From Apteryx mantelli (lineage: Eukaryota; Chordata; Aves; Apterygiformes; Apterygidae): a DNA stretch of 64,000 nucleotides. This document shows, one piece after another, positions 1 to 12,802 of the stretch. The translations under genes were made by a program, and so were the position numbers. Below the pieces are notes generated by a model. That model had not been told where the DNA came from. It did not search any database and saw only the letters and a list, made by a program, of their open reading frames with translations. The stretch covers positions 29,942,958-30,006,957 of the forward strand of contig NC_089979.1 in assembly GCF_036417845.1 (NCBI RefSeq). Reading direction: 5' to 3'. The first letter of the stretch is position 1. Each line of letters opens with the position of its first letter.

Positions 1-540
1 AAATTCCACAAATTCAAAATAAAAGTAAGCACTATTATACACTAATAAACACTTTATAAACACTGGGAACTTTGTGGGATGGCCTCAGCATTCCCTCTGG
101 CCCTCCAAACTGGGGCCAACTAGAGGACGTTTGGACATGGAGACATGGAAAATGAACATCATGAAGAGAATGGGAAAGACTTCTAGTTTTCAGCAAGAGT
201 TTGGGCTTTATTTTTGCGCAAAAAAATGTAATTATATCTGGAAATGTTTTTAAGATTTAAATGTATGTAAGTAGCTGGAAGGAATTACAATTATTATAGA
301 ACTTTGTAAAACAAAACTATCAGGCAGTAAATTGACTTAATGAAGACCTAGTCCCTGCAGGCAAGTTAAACTAGTTTAATGAAGCATGGGCTTAAAAGGC
401 AACTTTATCACTATCATCTTTGTTTTAAAAATAGTTTGCTTCAATTTAGCTTCAGGTCACTCTTAACCCTAAATTACACTGGTTTCTCATCAAGGCAGGC
501 TTTAATGCTATAAACGCCTAAGAAATTCCATATATACCAG

Positions 541-574
541 AAAAAAAAAAAATATATATATATATACACACACA
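541..574. repeat. Simple repeat: poly-A, then (TA)n, then (CA)n
   Basis: An A-run passes into alternating TA and then CA dinucleotides. This is a compound microsatellite and is likely length-polymorphic. Confidence 0.85.
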
Positions 575-3500
575 TCATCTAGGCTGCTATAGCTCCATTT
601 TGATTTAGAACTGCTGCAGTGCCTGACATCTCCTACCATTTCTACTCATCTCTCTCTATCAGTGAGGTCCATCTTAAACATACACTAAAGAATTCCAATG
701 TTTGAATACTGGGCTGCAGCAAAACAACAACAAAAAAAATCTTGTCAGTCTAAAGTATATTCTAGTCCTTTACTAATTAAGACTAGGGATTGGACAATTT
801 ATAAAGATGAAAGACTTGCAATATCTTGCTCAGCAAGTCTATCTTAAAACAGCAAATCTAAAATCATGCTAGGTCTGTAACACAACATTTCATATTTTTC
901 ATCTCATTTTAATACTGTGGAGGAATATAGGACATATTTTACATAGATACACACAGAGAAAAAAAAGGTAGTATTGCAGAGACAGCCATATCAATTAAGT
1001 AGATATAGCTACCCATTTTATGGAGAGTCTGGGAGTTTGTCTAGATTATATCTCTAGCCTCTGAACTTAATCCCAGAGAGGGAGAATCACAAATTCACTA
1101 GGGCAAAGGAATATTTGGAATTAGAAATATCCTACACATAGGAGTGTACACATAAAAGCTGCTTGTAGACTTGGTTTTTCTTCTTGTCTAAGTTTAGGAT
1201 GGCTTTTTTTCCCTTTCACAGCAAAAACGAATCAATTTAACTGAACAGAGCTATTCAGTATCCCACTTTCTTGGAAGCACATTGCTATAATCAGTAGCAG
1301 GGCATATGAGATACTTTAGAGCAATTGACAAAATGAAGAGTTTCAGTTGATGGGAATCCCCTGAGCAGGTGCAAGTAGGATGAAGTCCTCAGATGGAAGA
1401 AACAATTCTGCTGAGAGCGCTTAAGTATTCAATTGCCTGATTTTTTCCTCTTTTGTTGACATTAGTTGGACAAAGTTGCACCTATTCTGTCATGTTGAGA
1501 GTTATTTTGAAACTTTAAACTAGAGTAGTAGACAGCACATGAAAAATGAACCCCAGAAATGTCCTCTTTCCTTATCAAAAACAAGCTTCAAGTCTACAAA
1601 AAGGACATACAAATTGAATTGACCTAGGAAAATGCCAGCTCAGAAGAGTTCAGTAAGTGAATGCTTACTAAGACACAAAACATAATGAAATTAGTAAAAA
1701 TGATAGCCTTAAATCTCATTTATTCCACAAACTTAAAGACAAAAAAACTTCTCTTTTTTATAGATGAAAGATAGTGTTCTTAAATCATCCCATAATGAGG
1801 AAACTGAAGCTGAAAATTGAGGAAAAAAAAAAAGAGAGAGAGAGTTTTTGAAAAATTGCAGGGAGAGAAACTAATCTTAGCATTTAATGAAATATTTGGA
1901 GACATGGATATTCATTCTTTACCCTTTCTCAGGAATAAACCAGTAAAATACAAAATCAATGTTTTTGTTTGTATGAGTGAACACTGGTGGAATGAGAGTT
2001 TGGAAGAACGCATACATAGGTTTCCTTACTGTGAAACTTCACCAATATGCTCCCATCACTATTTGCTCATCTGAAATTGGAACCAGAAACAAATACCAAC
2101 TATTCATAGCAAAATTCAGTGCCCAGCTCTTTTGCCCTGCCCAGGGCTGGTAAAATAGGGTTCTTGTGCACACCTCTCAGCACTTTCCAAATTGGTACTA
2201 GATATTGGATGGACTGTCTTTTCCTCAAACTACTTTTTGCCCATATTCCCTGCAACTGTGAAATTTTTTACCCATAGCAGAAAACTATAATTTCAGGACA
2301 CAGAGTCTTTTGAAGAATCAGACAAAACTATGAAACTTTCTCCCAGAGGAAAATGAGTGGCTGATAAGCAATTGCTTCCAGGAGTGCTGCTAAATTCACT
2401 GCTTATTTCTTCATTTGAGCTTGTTCATAATCACAGAATAAATCATCCTCTCTTCTATAGTTTTATAATAGTGATAAAAGAAAAAAATTACACTAGAGGG
2501 CCATTTATTGTCAACCCCCCCCCCAAAACCTAATGTTGATTTTATTTCCAAGATGATCCTCAGATATTCAGTAAAGTCAGTAAAGTATTACCCATATCTT
2601 ATTTTTTTTCATGGTATGCACGTCTTTAATCGAATTATTACCTATGTTCCAATTCCAGAGCCATGCACACCTCACCCTTAAAAAAAATACTGAGTCAAGT
2701 AAAATAATATTATATTAAAATAATATGAATAAATAACTTTGGTGTGGGAGTAAAAACATCAAAAATATACACTGATCATTCACTGAATTAACTTCTAAAT
2801 ACTTGTATATTTGTAAAGCATGTTTAAATCTTTGGAAGAACTACTAGAGAAATACGAAGTGTTATTAGAAGATGTTACAACAGATGCCCCCCAACAATTT
2901 GTGGCAAAACCAAAAACACAGAAGTATTTTATAAAGTTCCTTTGGTGTTCCAATAGTCTTTGAAGTACAGAATAACATTTTCTAAGAGCTGTGATTTTAA
3001 TTTTTCGTGAATCATGTTTTCTCTTTCTGCTCTAGTAATGTGACAGCTTAACTACTCTCTTATGTCAAACAAACTGAAAAAAATCCATAAACAAAGGGAA
3101 CTGCCTTAGGACTTGTAACTCACAAGGTATATATTGGCATGATGTATATCAGAAAAAAAAGTAGTCAATTTCACACTTGTCTTCTGCTGCAAAGTCTGGT
3201 AACTGGATTTTTATGACTTCATTAGGAGTAAGGCTCTTACGCTTAGTTTACACTAAGCTTACACTAAGCGATGCAGTGTGATTATTCTAGATATCTCCAG
3301 CAGAGAAACCTGATACATCTATATTACACAGAAAAGTTGCCCTATAAATCATTGGCTAGAGTTCTGCATTAGCCAGGTGAATTGGCTGGACAATTAACTG
3401 AAAATTTCAGTGGTCTAATTAGAGCAGACAGGTAGTCATACTGATGCTTCTGAATCCAGGAGTGGGATAAACTTTCTGAAACTATCGCAGGTATTATTGT

Positions 3501-3685
3501 AACATGATGCATCATCAACTCTGGACAAGTTTATACCTTCTGAATCAAGTGCACTCTTCTTAATCATTTCCACTGTAGGCGAACACTAATACACAGTAGT
3601 AGTTAGCATTAGGAGTAAATGAATTTTTTGCAGCATAAATTCCTGAAGATTTGGCAGCAAGAAAACCATTTGACTCAGAGGACAA

Positions 3686-4345
3686 CACACAGAGGCCTTA
3701 CTGAATATCAATTATGAGACGTATCACTAGAGAAAGACATCTACAAATACCCAGTCCTATCGATAGCTATCAATACCTCTCAATCTCCAATAGGCACCTC
3801 AGCTTTTGCTCTCAGACTGAGTTTACTCTCAGCATCGATCCCTCTTGATATTGATCCCTATCAATGACTATCCATTTCCATACCTATCTATATCGAAGCC
3901 TATCGATAGGATCTCCACAGGCATCTATGCCTTCTCCCTTCTGTTTCTCTTGCACCATCAAGAGCTCTGGAACTCGACTGGCATCTAGAGCAGTGATATT
4001 CACACCAACTGTTCTCTCAGTACACACCAACAACTATCAAAGTTGACCCTTCACAATGCACAGAGGCCTCACTGAGTATCAATTACTAGACTTATTGCTA
4101 GGGAACGACAGCTACAGATATCCAGCCCTAACAATAGCCATCAGTACTTCTTGATCTCCAGCAGGCACCTCCGCTTTTGCTCTTGGACCAAGTTTGCTCT
4201 CAGCAGGCATCGACCTCTGTCAAAATTGATCCCTATCGATGCCTATCCATTTCCATCCCTATTGATAGGCATCGATATTGATCGTTATCCATCCCTAACA
4301 ACATCTACAGATATCCAACCCTATCATTAGCCATCAATATTCTTT
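3686..4345. repeat. Degenerate direct repeat rich in CTATCGAT
   Basis: Two related blocks lie in direct orientation about 371 bp apart. Block 1 spans about 3686-3915 and block 2 about 4057-4275. Both run in the same order: CACAGAGGCCT, a TATCAATTA segment, CTACA-ATA-CCAG, a CATCAATAC-like segment, GGCACCTC-GCTTTTGCTCT, CATCGA, GATCCCTATC, and CTATCCATTTCCAT. A third partial start is visible at about 4303-4345. Frequent ATCGAT cores, including the perfect palindrome CCTATCGATAGG at 3899-3910, make the block CpG-richer than its surroundings. It could be a tandem satellite remnant or part of an old retroviral element; I cannot tell which. Confidence 0.7.
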
Positions 4346-7300
4346 TCAGTGCACCTTCCTGGCTTCGCTACATTGTTGCCAGAAGTTTGTTCCAGTGGAG
4401 GGCGGACAGGTAGAGAGAATAACACTGCAAATCAGCACAGTTAAATCTGACAGTGCTCATTACATAAGAGCCTTATGTTGTTGCTAGTAACGCAAGGAAA
4501 ATACCTTATTACCAGGTTTCTTGCGATGCATTGAAGATCTAAAGGATGTACTGAGGAGTTTGTTTTCTGTGCTGTGTGAAGAACTGCCTCACACAGTCTC
4601 AGACACAAACACCTCGCCCCTCTCTGCCTGAAATACTTCCTCTCACTACTCATTTCTCTCAACCTAGAAATGCCTACGAGGTGCCCAGGGCGATTGTTGC
4701 TGTGATACCTGACGTCGCTGCCTCCAGAGGCAACTCTCAGACTTGAATCTTTATGAATATGATTGTGCAAAATGTGTTACTGTGTTTATAGGCTACAAGA
4801 CATTGGGGAAATCAGTCCTAATTACCCCCTTTTGCTAATGAAAACATGTTCTTTCATATTGCTATGAAGTCTTATATTCCCAGAGGCTCTGTGAAATCTT
4901 GTATTTGATTAGAGACTAAATTCTCCCAAGTGATTCCTCAGTTGGCTCTGTCCCACAAATTCTTTGATGGAATTGCTTTCAAAATGTTGGAATCTCCCCT
5001 TAAAATGAAGATTTTTGAAAGATTTCCTAGTTTAAAGAGACTGAAAAGACCTTGCTTGTCTTCAGTGTGAATGGCAGACAACACTGACAAGTGAGGAACA
5101 GGTGGCACCAACTCTTTGTCACCAAATATGACACATCACATGATAAATGTTATGGCAGTAAAATCAAAGAATCTGTTCTTTGCTCCCAGGCACATGTAGT
5201 ATATCAGAATGCTTGCCTGTGAAGTTATAACCTTCTGTAGGTTAATTCATGTAGCTAGGTAGATTTTAAGGTTATTCATTAAAAGATTCTCTTTTGGTAT
5301 TTTCTCAAACTTGAAACAGTTGTCCAAATGTTATACTGCTAGCAGCCACTGAGTAATATTTAAATACAACAAAATGGAGGCAATTTTTGCAGTCTGTATA
5401 TAGCAAAATACAGAGAAGTGACAGAGCTAGAAAATTACAGCAGTGTTGAGGGCTGACAGAAGTCATTTGCCCTGGTTTACAAGTATGCCTGCCACTTACT
5501 GACATAAAGGAAAGAGACCTGTATTTCAAGCCAGGAATATGTTTACTCTGGGACAAAATTAGCAGTCAACAGTGATCCTTCATATAAGCGATGAGAAGCC
5601 TATCCAAGAAGTTTAGATTTTCTGTTGCTCTCTGCCTACCAGGGCTTAGGAGAGGTCATTAAATCTCATACCTGAGGTGCATAGACTCTACTTCTCTTTC
5701 TAGCCCATGTTAGTCACTAACTAACCACAACCCTTTCATTATTTTCTGAAGAGTAGAACTTCTTGGCATAAAGCAAAGGATCTCTTTCCCATGCTTCTCC
5801 TCAGCTCTCAGTCCCAACTACCAAAATATACATTAGAGGCTGAACTTAGTTAAATCCATAGGAATAAATAAAAGTACATATGTACAGAAATAAAACAGAC
5901 AGATCCAGTCTGCCCACAGCCACTAAGGGTCCTCAAAGTCCTCCAGGGTCTCACAAGGGCATCCATCAACACCAGAAACCTTGCACCGGAAGTCTATATT
6001 TTTTTCAAAAATAAGGCACATGCTAAGGCCCAATATAGAGCTGTAACTAGAAGCTTGATGTTACATCGTTCTTCTAAGAGCACACAGACTAGTAGGTATT
6101 ATTCAGTATCATTAGCATGCAAATAAACTTATTTTCATGTTTAGCTTCATTTGTTCTATCAGCTCTTGTCCGTAGACAATTCAAACATCCTCAAGATGTC
6201 CAGTCTAGTCCCATGTCTGCATGTCGACCATTTGGCAACAGCAGCATTCTTATCCATTCCCTTCTTAAATATACTGACATGTGAAAGCTGTATTTCCAAA
6301 TGTGTCCTCTGGTGGTTTTTAAATAGTGTCAGTGAGTCAGAAACACTCTTCTGTTATTTTCACTGGCCCATAGCTTTGACATTTCCACAAAACAGGTGCC
6401 TTGTCTTCAATTTGTCATGTGTAAACCTGAACAAGAATTTTCCAAAATAACATAAAGACAGAAGGCACATACATACCTTTGAGCTCACCTTATCTTGCCA
6501 GAAATGCTTCCCTCTGCTTGGGGTTCCCAGACCTGACACTCACCTAGCACTACATGCTCATCTGTTCATAATAGTGGAATGGAGCCACTCCTAGGCTTAG
6601 GATCCCTCTCAAGGTAGTCTGCATGTGCCAGCAATCACTCAAAAGCTAGGAGAAAAACCTCCACATGACATTTCTGAGGAACAGATCCTATTTTTAGTCT
6701 TATTCCAATGGTGGCTGAGATGTTTCTAGGCTGTCCTAGAAGTAATAGGATGGGCAGCAGCTGAGCAGGATTCTCAGCATCATGATTTTTAGACTGAGGC
6801 AACTAGCTACCAGTTAAATCCTACAACTATGACTTTCTTTGGGGTCTTATCTATGTGTCTCGCTTTTCAAACACCCGAAACCAACTTCTCAATAGCTGTA
6901 ATTTGCTGGTGTTGCTGGTGTTGATGCCTTGCCTTTCAGGAAACTACATTAATTAGCAGCTGCTCAGGTGTGAACTCCTGAAGGTTATAAACAAAAAACA
7001 GTCTTAAAAGAACGTGTCACTAATTTAGAAAATTAGTCATAATAATTTAGAAAATCCACCATAATTCTCTGAAACTGCTTCAATCTGCAAGTTATTCCTG
7101 AAGTAGAAAAAAAACACTCTTGATATCATTCTCTGCTGTGAAACCAGGACATAAATGACTAGGAATGTGTATATTTGTAAGTTCCATATTGCCATTATTG
7201 TAAACATTATAGAGTACTCTTTTCTAGGTGAGATTGTTTTGTATAACTTGGTGCTGTTCTGATTAGATTTACATTAGGACATTTTGTAATACAACAGCTG

Positions 7301-7563
7301 TAAACCCACTTCTGGACAGGGCAGTGACATTTTCAAAAGATGAGAATTATATTATTGATCCTGAAAAGTGCTTGCAAAAATTATTTTGGCAACTCACTTC
7401 AAAGTTTCCCACTTCCTAGATAAATTTTACTACATGTGTAGAGGTAATAGGGAGAAGGATGGAAAAAATAAGATCAAAGTTTCTTGTTCAATTTACTCAA
7501 GCCATGTGAAAAGACAAGTCTGCCAACATTCAGTCCTATTCTACAAATAACCTAATCCCTACT

Positions 7564-8006
7564 TGTGACCACAAGGCAGGCAAGAGAGGGTTGGATACTG
7601 GCAAAGAGAGACACTCAAAGTTCATGAGGGGTTAAACAAGATAGATTTAATGAAGGACTTACTCTCCAAGCTGCACAGGGAAACCTGGGAGCCAAGCGGA
7701 GGGGTCGCTGATGGGAGACTGCTGGACATACAGGTCAGATGCACAGGTCAGACACCCAGGTGGGACTCAATTCGTTGTATTCTAAGGGCCCCTTAAATCT
7801 ACTAGAACTACTTCTTTATCTCAGTTGTGCTAACCTTGAGAAACTACTGTCCAGGAAGTAGCTAGACATTGTTGACAAAAGGGAATATGCATGCCTGGCC
7901 CTGATGGGAATTCGGTCAGTGTGTAGTTTCACTCGCTAGGCCTGCTACCACGTATTCTGCCAGTCACTGACTCCTCGCCAGATCATCTGGAGGTGTTCTC
8001 ACTACA
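7564..8006 (-). mobile_element. Solo LTR of an endogenous retrovirus (copy A)
   Basis: This 443-bp block has TG...CA ends and is flanked by a perfect 5-bp direct repeat CTACT (7559-7563 and 8007-8011), the expected target-site duplication. It aligns along its length, in the opposite orientation, with the block at 11267-11685. Orientation is inferred from the polyadenylation-like AT-rich segment near the end that reads GGTCACA on the minus strand. No internal viral genes flank it, so it is a solo LTR left by recombination. The family name cannot be given without a repeat library. Confidence 0.8.
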
Positions 8007-8011
8007 CTACT

Positions 8012-11000
8012 GAATGTGCTTTAAGGACCCATAATAAAAAGGAAAATAATTCAACTTGATCAGGCTATAAGTACATTCAGATCATTTTTCCTGGATTTTT
8101 ATCAGCCTGTGAGATGTGTTGACCTGAGCTTTAGATAGCTCTGCACACCTTCACTTCAGACCCACGGACACACACTCAGGAGTTTTCCAAGATGCAGTCA
8201 ACACAGTCACAGGATGCTCCAGAAGGCAAGCTTGGCTGAGTTTGAGGAGAACAAACTTATCCCATCTTTTTTTGAGCAGGAAACAGGCACAAAGGTGGCT
8301 CAGTTTTCATGAGGATGCCAACAAGACAACCAAATAGTACCAACTGTGATGATTTGAACAGTCTTCTCCTAGAAAGGGCACTGAGATCTGCATTTCATCT
8401 TACGCAGTCCACCTAACAACCATAAGATATCTGCAACCTTTGTTTTTCCTTACTCTCAATTTGAATGGGGCTTGGACAGGTTTCCCAAACAGTCTAGTCT
8501 GGTCTTCTCCCTAGTTGCCTCTCTGCCCTGCACCCACAAACATCTACACATTGTTTGTGCACTGATTTGAGTGCTAGAAAGGCTATGAAACCTCAGCCGC
8601 CACATGGCATAAATGATCAAGAGTTGAGCTTTGTGAAAGTTTATTCTGTAGCCTGAAGGAAGAATCGGTTTACTGTTGTTCTCATGCACCCTGAAGATAC
8701 TTTCTTAATTGTAACCAGAGATGAGAAGCAAAGTTGTTGACAGTAATACATCCCTGAGAAATAGGGTGCACTCAAGAGAGGCAACACAGGAAAAACATCA
8801 AAAAATAGCAATGGCAAGAAGTCCCACTAGAGCCAAACCCAGAGCTCTGGGAGGTCAGTGGAAAGACACACATAATCTCAGTGAGCCCTGAGCAGCCCCT
8901 GATCTGTGGCATTGTTTTCCAAGAAGAGCAGTATTTCTATCACCACAGATATTTAAAATGGGTAAATATGAAGTATTTTACAGGAAATATTCCTCCATAA
9001 ACTAAAGATCAAACAAGGTGTTTTTCTCTTCCATCCTTAATTCCTACTAGAGCTATCTGCCTTCAAAATGCCTACTATTGGTCAATTAGTATCTAAACCC
9101 CTTGAAAGGAACACAGATCAGTGGGGATTTGAGTGTTTTTTCAATACTGGACAGCAGACAATACACACAGGTGACAGCCACTAAAAATACCACAAGATCA
9201 GGAAAAGCAAAGCTTGCAGTCAACCACTGCTTAAAAAGCCACAGTCTTTTTTGGTTCCAATCATCAAAGAATGATAGGAAAGGCAGCCTTGAAAGCTGCT
9301 GCCTTAAATCTAAGGAAAAAAAAAAAAGGATAGAGTTTGTGAGGAAGTGGAAAAGAATGTGAGGTTACTAGGCATGTGCTGCTGCCTCCCATTCAGTAAT
9401 ATAAAGGAGCAGTCTTTTAAAACCATAAGGTGCTATACATTAATGCAAAGGAGAGTTTGTGCAACTGACAAATCCTTTTGAGCATATGCTACAAGCTTTC
9501 TTCTAATTCTGGGCTAGAATACAGAATCCATTATGCAAAATAGTTCTTTTAGTTCCATCATAAGATGCTTTTTAATATACCTATTACCTTGCCAATAAAC
9601 TCAAATGCAGCTATATTAGCTAAATGTTCTCAATTCTGTTCTTCAGCCTCTGGCAAACCTACCTTCTTGTTAGAATTCATTTAGATAAAAGTATCTGATT
9701 ACATTAAACTTTTGGTGAAGACTGAATCAAAGAAATAATTAAATTCTTCATTGTTCTTTGCTTCTCCTCTTATCTGTTCTTCTCTATTTGCTAAGGACCA
9801 GTATTTCCTTTGTTTCTCTTTTCCTCTAACTAAATCTCCTCTTTTTTTTATCTCTTACTATCAGAAGTCCTTTACGCACCTCAGCTTTCTGTACATGCTT
9901 GAACTATTCTTTCATTCACATAACTTATTTTCACCTTTTGTATGATAGCTTTTTGACTTTTAGTCACTGAAGACTCCAAATAGAGTCTCACTGATTTATT
10001 CTTGAGGTTCTTATCTATCTTTTTTATCGGGTTTATTTGTTATTGTACAGATAAAATATAGTCTCTTTTGTTAATTCCAAGATCTCCTGTGTTCCTTCAT
10101 CTGTCAGGTTCAGATTTATTCCAAAAATCCCCTTCCTACCAGCCTCATGGATGTGCTGCTTTTCTGAAATTTATTCTCCTTATTCTACTGCTATTTCTCT
10201 TTAAAATTTTCTTTAAAAAAACTCTTATTTCATGATCTTTCATCTACACTTCCTTCCACTGTGCTATTTTAATCAATTCCTACTTATTACTTAAGACCAC
10301 AGAGAAAATGGCTCAACCTCATACAATTTCCTATGTAGTTTGAAGCAGACTTTATCCTCAGCTTGTTTTGAGAACTATCTGTATTCTATTATATTTTTGA
10401 ATAAGTCTGCCATATAGGTCTCTTTGTACCTCCCAGTAGTTATTCAGATAAATCAAGTCCCTTAATTCACTGAACACTGTGGGTTTGTGGGTTGCTAGGG
10501 TTTTTTGATGCTTCTGATAACTAAAATAATTCAGAAACCCTCCACTTCTTCCCAATTAGGTAATTTATATCAGATTTCTTACCACAACCTCATACATGCT
10601 CATTTTCTCTTTGCCTTCATTCAACACCTTTCAATAAGCCTTTTATGTCTGAGATTCAAAGCAGAGATTTTCAATCCTGACAATAAAGCATAAATCTTCT
10701 CCTTTATTTTTGCAGCATTCCTCCCAAATGAGCAGCTCATTTTTGTGCCAGTAGTCTAATCTGGCAGATTTATTTTACTACCTTTCAGTGATCCAGTTAC
10801 GTCATAGCTTTCATTCTTCCAGAGCCCTCTAGTTTCTCCTCGTTTCCCACATCTGTGTATGGGCATGTCAAGGGGCCAGCACACTGCCCCCTTCTTCTCC
10901 TCCCATCCCTCTCACAGGGACAAGGGATCTCTCCCACAAGGGATCCAGGGGCACCGTGTGCCTGCACGGCCACAAACGTAGCCTGTGGCACCCAGCACAC

Positions 11001-11266
11001 GTACATAGCACTGACAGCGCTAAATTTACACATTCCTTATTCCATCCGCACTTTATTTTAGCTATGGAGCAATTTCTGACTTTCCCCCCTTCTCGTGTTT
11101 TAGCCTAGATTATCCTCTTTTTCTTTTTACTAGATTATTGTCTTTTTCCATTTCTTTTGTCTGATTGCTGACCCCATTCCAATTCAGTTTAGCGTGAAAA
11201 ATCAGTGTCCCAGAAGGTTCTTTTTCACTAGATGAGAACACCCAGCAATCGATATATTAACCATAC
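8012..11266. other. Non-genic stretch between two inverted LTRs
   Basis: I see no exon or RNA gene here. A GC-richer patch at about 10797-11060 has open frames on both strands (78 codons minus, 68 plus), but neither resembles a known protein. No gag, pol or env coding is visible, so this is not a provirus interior. Confidence 0.55.
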
Positions 11267-11685
11267 TGCACTGAGAACACCTGCAGAAGATCCGTTGAGG
11301 AGTCAGTGACTGGCAGAGTACGTGACAGCAGCCCAGAGTTCTCTCTACGCACTGTCCGAATTCCTGTCAGGGCCAGGCATGTATATTCCGTTTTGTCAGC
11401 AATGTCTAGCTGCTTTGCAGCCAGAAGATACTCAAAGTTAGCACAGCTGAGATAAAGAAATAGTGATAGAAGGGGCCCTTGGGATACATGAGTGAGTCCC
11501 GCCTGGGTGTCCAGCCCGTGTGTCCAGCAGCCTCCCATCAGCAATCCCAGTGCATGGCTGCTGGGGCTCCCCGTGCAGCTTGGAGTGTAAGTCCTTTATT
11601 AAATCCTTCCTGGTTAACCCCTCATGAACCTCAAGTGTCTCTCTGCACTGGTATCCAACCCTCCCTTTCCTGCCTTGTGGTCACA
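11267..11685 (+). mobile_element. Solo LTR of an endogenous retrovirus (copy B)
   Basis: This 419-bp block has TG...CA ends and is the inverted counterpart of the element at 7564-8006. Shared landmarks are a GGTGTTCTCA segment near one end, a GGCCCTTGG/GGGCCCCTT segment in the middle, a CTCATGA-ACCTC segment and a terminal GTGGTCACA. A TTTATTAAA polyadenylation-like signal at about 11591, followed by a C/T-rich tail, sets the plus orientation. The flanks CATAC and CGTAG match at only 3 of 5 positions, so the target duplication is degraded or absent. A 95-codon antisense open frame runs through it and is not a gene. Confidence 0.75.
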
Positions 11686-12199
11686 CGTAGCAAGCAGTTT
11701 GGTCATCCATTAGCTTCTAACTTCCACATTTAACAGGGTGCAGAGAAAAGTCTGTTTTACAAGACCTCTGGGAACATCTCTACTGCTTTTTGAGCAAGCC
11801 AGAAGGGAAATCTGGAGGTGCAGTTACTTTGTAGAGCAAACAACGCTGCAAGTTTGTGTATGTGCCCTCCTTGCATGAGGGTGTGCCAGCAGTGGGGCAC
11901 GAGGTGGCCTGGGAGCTCCCTGAGCTGCTCAGCCAGGCTGTCTGCAAAGCATTTCTGTAAGCTGCCATCAGACATGAGCAGGAGCCAGGCAGATTCAGGA
12001 CACAGCAGGTATTGTCTTCAGTGGTCGTTGGTCTACCTGAGCTGTAACTGCAAAAATTGATAAGGGTCAGGAAAAGCACAGGAGCACTGATTCCTATAGC
12101 TGAACAATGGCTTGTTTTGCTACATTTAAATGCTGACTATGCAAAGGTATAGTTTCACCATGTATGGTAAAGGTCTAACAAAATGAAATAATCCTTGCC

Positions 12200-12802
12200 T
12201 GTTGAGCAATAAGAAAAGACAGAGTGCCTTAACATGCCCTTTAAGAATGAACCAAAGCAAATCCAAGGAGACCATAGACCAATAAGAAAGGGACCCCCTC
12301 AGCAGCTCAGACTCCTTGCAATGAAGATCTTGGGATTTTGGTGACTTGGTGCAAACCCCCTCTTTGAAGGAAGATCAACGCCATTGACCTTTCTAATCCA
12401 GAGGGCAGGATGACCATAACCACTGGGAAAAGGAAGGGGCTATGAAATCTGTGTATAACATTAACTCAGTCATTAATGACAATAAGCAATAATTGGGTAA
12501 TTTGTACTATACATCTTAGCATAATTGTAACTGGATTAAGAATATGTCTTTGCTGTATTGTGATTAGACTGCCAGGGCACCGATAAGACTAATAACAAAT
12601 TCTTGGCTCCACATATAAAATATGCAGAAGATGCATATGCATATATGCATATCCATAACAAGATTCTGTGTACAGGCTGTCTACCAAACTGCTGTCCAAT
12701 GAGTGGCACTGTAAGAATTGTTTGCAAGCCTTTTGATAAAACTCTGCCATTTCTTAAAAGAAGCCCACAAATATACCTGGAATCAGGCTGGTATTGTTAA
12801 CA
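12200..12802 (+). mobile_element. Possible old LTR
   Basis: The block starts TGTTGAG and ends GTTAACA. It has a TATA-like TATAAAAT at about 12615 and a GATAAAACTC segment near the 3' end, the order expected of an LTR. The flanks do not form a clear target-site duplication and I see no second copy in the window. An ATATGCAT palindrome lies just after the TATA-like site. This is a weak call based on ends and promoter-like order alone. Confidence 0.3.

Larger units (their letters stand above)
1..7563. other. Non-genic AT-rich region
   Basis: I see no supportable exon here. Open frames are short (85 codons or fewer apart from two) and have low-complexity or random composition. The two longest are a 109-codon minus-strand frame at 4441-4770, lying in a locally CpG-richer block (about 4380-4770) next to the CTATCGAT repeat, and a 99-codon plus-strand frame at 6151-6450. 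I recognise neither as a protein family. A short poly-C run sits at about 2513-2524. A small inverted motif (CGCTTAGT at 3240-3247 and ACTAAGCG at 3263-3270) is visible. Confidence 0.6.

Noticed and set aside
10797-11061. Opposing open frames in a GC-richer patch
   Set aside because: Low information content, no domain and no splice structure; probably compositional.
11257-11544. 95-codon minus-strand frame
   Set aside because: It runs antisense through LTR copy B and reaches beyond its left end by 10 bp only.
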